Assembly (NCBI GenBank): GCA_029227815.1
Contig: CP118523.1
Coordinates: 930,001 to 994,000 of the forward strand
Source: Clostridiaceae bacterium M8S5
GTDB lineage: Bacteria; Bacillota; Clostridia; Tissierellales; MCWD3
Direction: 5' to 3'
Length of the DNA stretch: 64,000 bases
Below, piece by piece: positions 60,729 to 64,000 of the stretch. Positions within the stretch are counted from its first letter, which is position 1. The number at the start of each line of letters is the position of its first letter. The position numbers and the translations under genes were made by a program. The notes under the pieces were generated by a model that did not search any database, was not told the origin of the DNA, and was given only the letters and a program-made list of their open reading frames with translations.

Positions 60729-60763
60729 ATAACTATAAATTTAAAAAAAGGAGGATGATATTA

Positions 60764-60889
60764 ATGAAAAAACTAAATAAAAGAACGCATAGACAAAATA
60801 ATTCCTTAACTGCAAGCTATTGTGCAATGTGTTTTTGTGACAATAAATTTGAGTTTATAAATTATAGATTGCCACCAAGACATATGTAA
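60764..60889 (+). CDS. Cys-motif peptide 4 (41 aa)
   Basis: Begins MKKLNKRTHRQNNSLTASYC and continues AMCFC; tail with RLPPRHM. It aligns without gaps over all 41 residues with peptide 1: MKKLxKRxxRQxxSLxASYC, then xxCxC, and PP near the end. AAGGAGGATG precedes the ATG. It has its own promoter after a terminator, so it can be expressed independently of peptides 1-3. Confidence 0.6.
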   Translation: MKKLNKRTHRQNNSLTASYCAMCFCDNKFEFINYRLPPRHM

Positions 60890-60954
60890 AAGTTACAAGA
60901 ACAAAGTTTAGTAATAAAGATAGCTTTGTGTATTATTAAAAATTATAGACAGTA

Positions 60955-61489
60955 AGAGACCATTGTTTTAGATGGTCCAATTTCTGCGACCATGTTAAAA
61001 TTTCCGTTGCTCACTTACCTCTAAGTAAGCTGTGCTACTCAATTTTAACACGCCTTGAAATTGAACTTTTACTAAAGTCTGCTATCTTGATGACTTTGTA
61101 ATCAACCTAAGAGACCATCGTTTTAGATGGTCTCTCAGACCGTAGACAAAATCCCAATTTCTGCGTTGTAGTTAAAATTTCCGTTGCTCACTTACCTCTA
61201 AGTAAGCTGTGCTACTCAATTTTAACACGCCTTGAAATTGAACTCTTACTACAGTCTGATATCTTGATGACTTTGTCATCAACCTAAGAGACCATCATTT
61301 TAGATGGTCTCTCAGACTGTAGACAAAAGCCCAATTTCTGCGTTGTTGTTAAAATTTCCGTTGCTCACTTACCTCTAAGTAAGCTGTGCTACTCAATTTT
61401 AACACGCCTTGAAATTGAACTTTTACTAAAGTCTGCTATCTTGATGACTTTGTCATCAACCTAAGAGACCATCATTTTAGATGGTCTCT
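60955..61489 (+). repeat. 177-bp-type structured repeat, locus C: three tandem copies
   Basis: Four hairpins with arms AGAGACCATC/GATGGTCTCT (the first imperfect) start at 60955, 61110, 61287 and 61464 and separate three cores. The last two intervals are exactly 177 bases; the first copy lost 22 bases at its left end. Each full core starts CAGAC(T/C)GTAGACAAAA and folds on itself: CAGACTGTAG with CTACAGTCTG, CAATTTC with GAAATTG, GTTAAAATT with AATTTTAAC, CTTAC with GTAAG, then a GATGAC/GTCATC hairpin. It follows the peptide 4 gene. Confidence 0.92.
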
Positions 61490-61505
61490 TATCATTTTAT
61501 TTAAC

Positions 61506-61534
61506 TTGAATACATGAGTTAAATATGATATACT
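61506..61534 (+). promoter_or_regulatory. Promoter of the queuosine operon
   Basis: TTGAAT (61506-61511), exactly 17 bases, TATACT (61529-61534). Transcription would start about 15 bases before the riboswitch. Confidence 0.7.
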
Positions 61535-61555
61535 ACATTACTGTAAAACAGAATA

Positions 61556-61593
61556 GACAGTTCGTAAACCTCCTGTCGTGAAACAAAACTAGG
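61556..61593 (+). promoter_or_regulatory. preQ1-I riboswitch
   Basis: P1 GACAG (61556-61560) with CTGTC (61573-61577), a 12-base loop TTCGTAAACCTC, and the A-rich tail GTGAAACAAAACTAGG (61578-61593). Loop CCT can pair with tail AGG to form the pseudoknot. This matches the known preQ1 class I layout (P1, TTC-start loop, A-rich tail ending ACTA). It lies between a promoter and a terminator and upstream of queD and queE, so it fits transcriptional control by preQ1. Confidence 0.85.
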
Positions 61594-61660
61594 CCGTTAC
61601 TTATATCTGCAATATATAATATATTTTATTGTATTATTTTTGATGTAAGGATAAATTTAC

Positions 61661-61681
61661 GGGCTATTATGCCCTTTTTTT
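61661..61681 (+). terminator. Terminator controlled by the preQ1 riboswitch
   Basis: GGGC, loop TATTAT, GCCC, then seven T. Lies 40 bases before the first gene of the operon. The riboswitch tail TAGGCC (61590-61595) may compete for GGGCTA, but the pairing has one mismatch. Confidence 0.8.
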
Positions 61682-61721
61682 GTGCAAAATAATATACAGA
61701 GGTTACTAAGGAGGAAGTATT

Positions 61722-62720
61722 ATGAAAAAAATAGGGATTACAACTACTGTACCTATAGAAGTATTATTAGCTGAAGATTACAAAGTTATTGATTTAAATA
61801 ATGAATTTATTACTTCAGATGATTATCATCATTATATAGATATTGCAGAGAAAGATGGGTTTCCTAAAAGTCTTTGTGCTTGGATAAAGGGAATATATGG
61901 AGTTTGTATAGAAAAAGGGATTAAAGAAATAGTAGGAGTAATAGGTGGAGATTGTTCCAATACCAAATCACTGGTAGAGGTTCTTAAAAATAAGGGAATA
62001 AAAATATATCCATTCTCATATCCGACAAATAGAAGATTAAGTCTAGTCAAAAACGAGATAGATAACTTCACCAAACTATTTGGGGAAAATTCAAAAAAGA
62101 TAGAAGAAATACGTAAAGAACTAGGCGAAATAAGAGATTTAGCAATTGATATAGATAAACTAACATATATAGATAATAAAGCAACAGGCTTTGAAAATCA
62201 TTTGTATCAAATCAGCTTAAGTGATTTTAATGGTGATATCTTAGAATTTAAAAAAGATATCATAAAGAAAAGAGAAGAAATAGAAAATAGAAAACCTCTA
62301 AAGCAAAATTTGAGATTAGCATATATAGGGGTACCACCAATGACAGCGGATATATATGATTTTTTAGAAACATTAGACGCAAGAGTAGTTTATAATGAGG
62401 TGCAAAGAGAGTTTGCTTTTCCAAGGCACCACAAAGCTAAAAATATATATGAACAATATTATGATTATACCTATCCTTATGATGTGATGTTTAGGTTAGA
62501 AGAGATCAAAAAGCAAATTACACATAGAAAAATAGATGCAGTCATACATTATACCCAAAGCTTTTGTCATAAGGCAATAGAGCATATAGTTATAAACAAA
62601 GAGTTAGATGTACCAGTTTTAAATATAGAAGGTGACAAACTCAACGAGTTAGATGCTAGAACAAAACTCAGATTAGAGGCGTTTACAGACATGCTCCTAG
62701 ATAGAAAAGGGGTGTATTGA
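61722..62720 (+). CDS. 2-hydroxyacyl-CoA dehydratase (HgdB/YjiM)-like iron-sulfur protein
   Basis: Protein of 332 residues, AAGGAGGAAG before the ATG. It belongs to the D-component class of 2-hydroxyacyl-CoA dehydratases and related reductases, which hold a [4Fe-4S] cluster reduced by an ATP-driven activase. Candidate ligands are the Cys of KSLCAWIKG, the Cys of GGDCSNT and the Cys of TQSFCHKAIEHI. Its partner activase follows with a 1-base overlap. Placement as first gene of a preQ1-riboswitch operon with queD and queE suggests a role in queuosine metabolism. Substrate unproven. Confidence 0.82.
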   Translation: MKKIGITTTVPIEVLLAEDYKVIDLNNEFITSDDYHHYIDIAEKDGFPKSLCAWIKGIYGVCIEKGIKEIVGVIGGDCSNTKSLVEVLKNKGIKIYPFSYPTNRRLSLVKNEIDNFTKLFGENSKKIEEIRKELGEIRDLAIDIDKLTYIDNKATGFENHLYQISLSDFNGDILEFKKDIIKKREEIENRKPLKQNLRLAYIGVPPMTADIYDFLETLDARVVYNEVQREFAFPRHHKAKNIYEQYYDYTYPYDVMFRLEEIKKQITHRKIDAVIHYTQSFCHKAIEHIVINKELDVPVLNIEGDKLNELDARTKLRLEAFTDMLLDRKGVY

Positions 62721-63490
62721 TGAAGTGTTTAGGAATAGATTTAGGCAGTAGAGAAGTAAAGATAGTTGCGATGAAAGACTTAGAGATTGTTTCCAAAGAG
62801 AAAATAAGCACTGTTTCGTTTTACAAGAACTATTGTGGTTATAGAGACGGTAAAATAGTAGTTGATTTAAATAAACTTGGATGCTTGGATGTAGACAAAG
62901 CTGTATCAACAGGCTATGGAAGAAACAATACTAATTTAAAAGAATTTAAAGCAATCAATGAAGTTAAAGCCCATGTGTATGGAGCTTTGTATCAAACGAG
63001 TATCAAAGATTTTACGTTGCTTGATGTAGGTGGACAGGATGTAAAGGCTGTAAAGGTTGAAAAAGGGATAATAACCGACTTACAATTAAATGACAAATGT
63101 GCAGCTTCATGTGGTAGATATCTAGAGAATATGGCAAATGTGTTAGAGATAGAGTTAGATGATATGGGAGAGTATTATAAAGATCCAGTAAATCTTAACT
63201 CAACTTGTGCAGTTTTTTCAGAGTCAGAATTGATTGGGAAGATAGCAGAAGGCATTGGTATGGACAGATTATGTGCAGGAGTAAATTACTCGCTGTATAA
63301 GAGAATATTGCCCATGCTTTCAAATTTAAACAACTCTATTTTAATAATGGCGGGTGGAGCTTCAAAGAATAAAGCTCTTGTAGAGTATTTAAAAAAAGAT
63401 TTCAAAGAAGTTGTAGTTTTAAAAGAAAATCAGTTTAATGGAGCAATAGGATGTTGTTATTATGCTCATAAATTTCTAAGGGAGAGATAG
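62720..63490 (+). CDS. BadF/BcrA-type ATP-dependent activase
   Basis: Acyl-CoA dehydratase activase of 256 residues from ATG 62720, overlapping the preceding stop by 1 base. ASKHA fold motifs: GIDLGSREVKIV, LLDVGGQDVKAV and IMAGGASKN. The cluster cysteines are in NDKCAASCGRYLENMA and STCAVFSESE. It hydrolyses ATP to drive single low-potential electrons into the partner dehydratase-like protein. All expected residues are present. Confidence 0.92.
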   Translation: MKCLGIDLGSREVKIVAMKDLEIVSKEKISTVSFYKNYCGYRDGKIVVDLNKLGCLDVDKAVSTGYGRNNTNLKEFKAINEVKAHVYGALYQTSIKDFTLLDVGGQDVKAVKVEKGIITDLQLNDKCAASCGRYLENMANVLEIELDDMGEYYKDPVNLNSTCAVFSESELIGKIAEGIGMDRLCAGVNYSLYKRILPMLSNLNNSILIMAGGASKNKALVEYLKKDFKEVVVLKENQFNGAIGCCYYAHKFLRER

Positions 63491-63492
63491 AT

Positions 63493-63912
63493 ATGTATGG
63501 ATTAAAAATTCAGCACAGCTTTGATAGTGCACATTTTTTAAAAGATTATTATGGGAAGTGTGCAAATATTCATGGTCATAGATGGAACGTAGAAGTGTTT
63601 ATAAAAAGTGAAACACTTAATAGAGATGGAGAAAAAAGAGGTATGATTGTAGACTTTGGTGATCTAAAAAGAGATGTTAAAGAAGTATTAGATTTCTATG
63701 ATCATAGTTTAATAATAGAAAAAGACAGCCTAAAGCCAAAAACAAAAGAGTGTTTACTTGATGAAGGTTTTAGAATTTTAGAAGTAGATTTTAGACCAAC
63801 AGCAGAGTGTTTTAGCGAATTTTTCTACAAAGCTGTTGAAAGTCGTGGTTATGATGTAGAAAAGGTGATTGTGTATGAAACTCCAAATAACTGTGCATTA
63901 TATTATGAATAG
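63493..63912 (+). CDS. queD: 6-carboxy-5,6,7,8-tetrahydropterin synthase
   Basis: Queuosine/preQ0 pathway enzyme of 139 residues. Zinc ligands are His in FDSAHFL and the two His in NIHGHRWNV; the catalytic Cys is in GKCANIHGH; the catalytic pair includes YDHSLII, and the pterin anchor is VYETPNNCA. AGGGAGAG precedes the ATG 2 bases after the activase gene. Regulation by the preQ1 riboswitch upstream fits this role. Confidence 0.95.
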   Translation: MYGLKIQHSFDSAHFLKDYYGKCANIHGHRWNVEVFIKSETLNRDGEKRGMIVDFGDLKRDVKEVLDFYDHSLIIEKDSLKPKTKECLLDEGFRILEVDFRPTAECFSEFFYKAVESRGYDVEKVIVYETPNNCALYYE

Positions 63913-63923
63913 AGGTGCAAATT

Positions 63924-64000
63924 GTGTATAAAATAGCTGAAAAATTTACTAGCATAAATGGAGAAGGAAGATTGTGTGGACAGCTAGCCGTATTTATAAG
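63924..64000 (+). CDS. queE: 7-carboxy-7-deazaguanine synthase, 5' end only
   Basis: GTG 63924 with GAGGTG upstream opens a frame running to the window end: YKIAEKFTSINGEGRLCGQL then AVFI. This is the diagnostic QueE N-terminus (INGEGxxxGxxAVFI) just before the radical SAM cysteines, which lie outside the window. It continues the queuosine operon. Confidence 0.88.
   Translation, partial: MYKIAEKFTSINGEGRLCGQLAVFI

Noticed and set aside
61541-61721. T-box leader before the queuosine operon
   Set aside because: No specifier stem or T-box core; the preQ1-I layout explains the leader.

Overview
The window is AT-rich (very roughly 30% GC by eye) and carries strong AGGAGG-type ribosome binding sites. 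Its gene content points to an anaerobic member of the Clostridia (Bacillota): oxygen-independent ribonucleotide reductase (NrdD) with its radical-SAM activase, iron-sulfur L-serine dehydratase, formate-tetrahydrofolate ligase with methenyl-THF cyclohydrolase, GS-I glutamine synthetase under an apparent attenuator, and an ANTAR regulator. I cannot name the genus from sequence alone.

Layout. 1-2.8 kb: the 3' part of a HelD-like helicase gene and a flavodoxin. 3.0-24.0 kb: one long co-directional Tad/type IVb pilus locus in two sections. The first (3.0-13.4 kb) is a near-canonical Gram-positive Tad set: TadZ, TadA, TadB, TadC, a 58-residue Flp1 pilin, three TadE/TadG-like proteins, two prepilin peptidases and a DUF6382-like protein. 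The second (13.4-24.0 kb) is stranger: four MinD/CpaE-like proteins without the Walker lysine, a CpaB-like SAF protein, an N-terminally extended CpaF-like ATPase, a double-length TadB-like protein and a run of small membrane-anchored proteins. 24-31 kb: secreted PrcB-like protein, serine dehydratase, a secreted repeat protein, a CPBP protease. 31-33 kb: many tiny ORFs in tandem paralogous families, ahead of a 502-residue protein with a pRiA4b ORF-3-like C-terminus.

34.7-38 kb: one-carbon metabolism. 38-45 kb: lipoprotein subtilase, Fe/Mn-SOD (minus strand), glnA with its leader, ANTAR regulator, UPF0251 regulator, DUF5320 protein. 45-51 kb: AraC/GyrI regulator module with an ABC exporter, then an MsbA-type ABC exporter. 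51.5-54.4 kb: nrdD-nrdG. 54.5-60 kb: an orphan PAS histidine kinase, a minus-strand ABC importer pair, Dps and an HD protein. 60.1-60.9 kb: four short cysteine-motif peptides resembling RiPP/bacteriocin precursors. 61.5-64 kb: promoter, preQ1-I riboswitch, terminator, then an HgdB-like/activase pair followed by queD and queE (cut by the window end).

The most unusual items are: (i) a structured repeat of about 177 bp, present at three loci and always bracketed by two copies of a locus-specific terminator-like hairpin; (ii) a reductive-dehydratase-type enzyme pair inside a preQ1-riboswitch queuosine operon; (iii) the arrays of tiny paralogous ORFs at 31-33 kb and 60 kb; (iv) the set of Walker-lysine-less CpaE paralogues in the second pilus section; (v) a terminator leader in front of glnA with a hairpin that fits an ANTAR target, two genes upstream of an ANTAR regulator gene. 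All functions are read from sequence motifs only; no database search was run.
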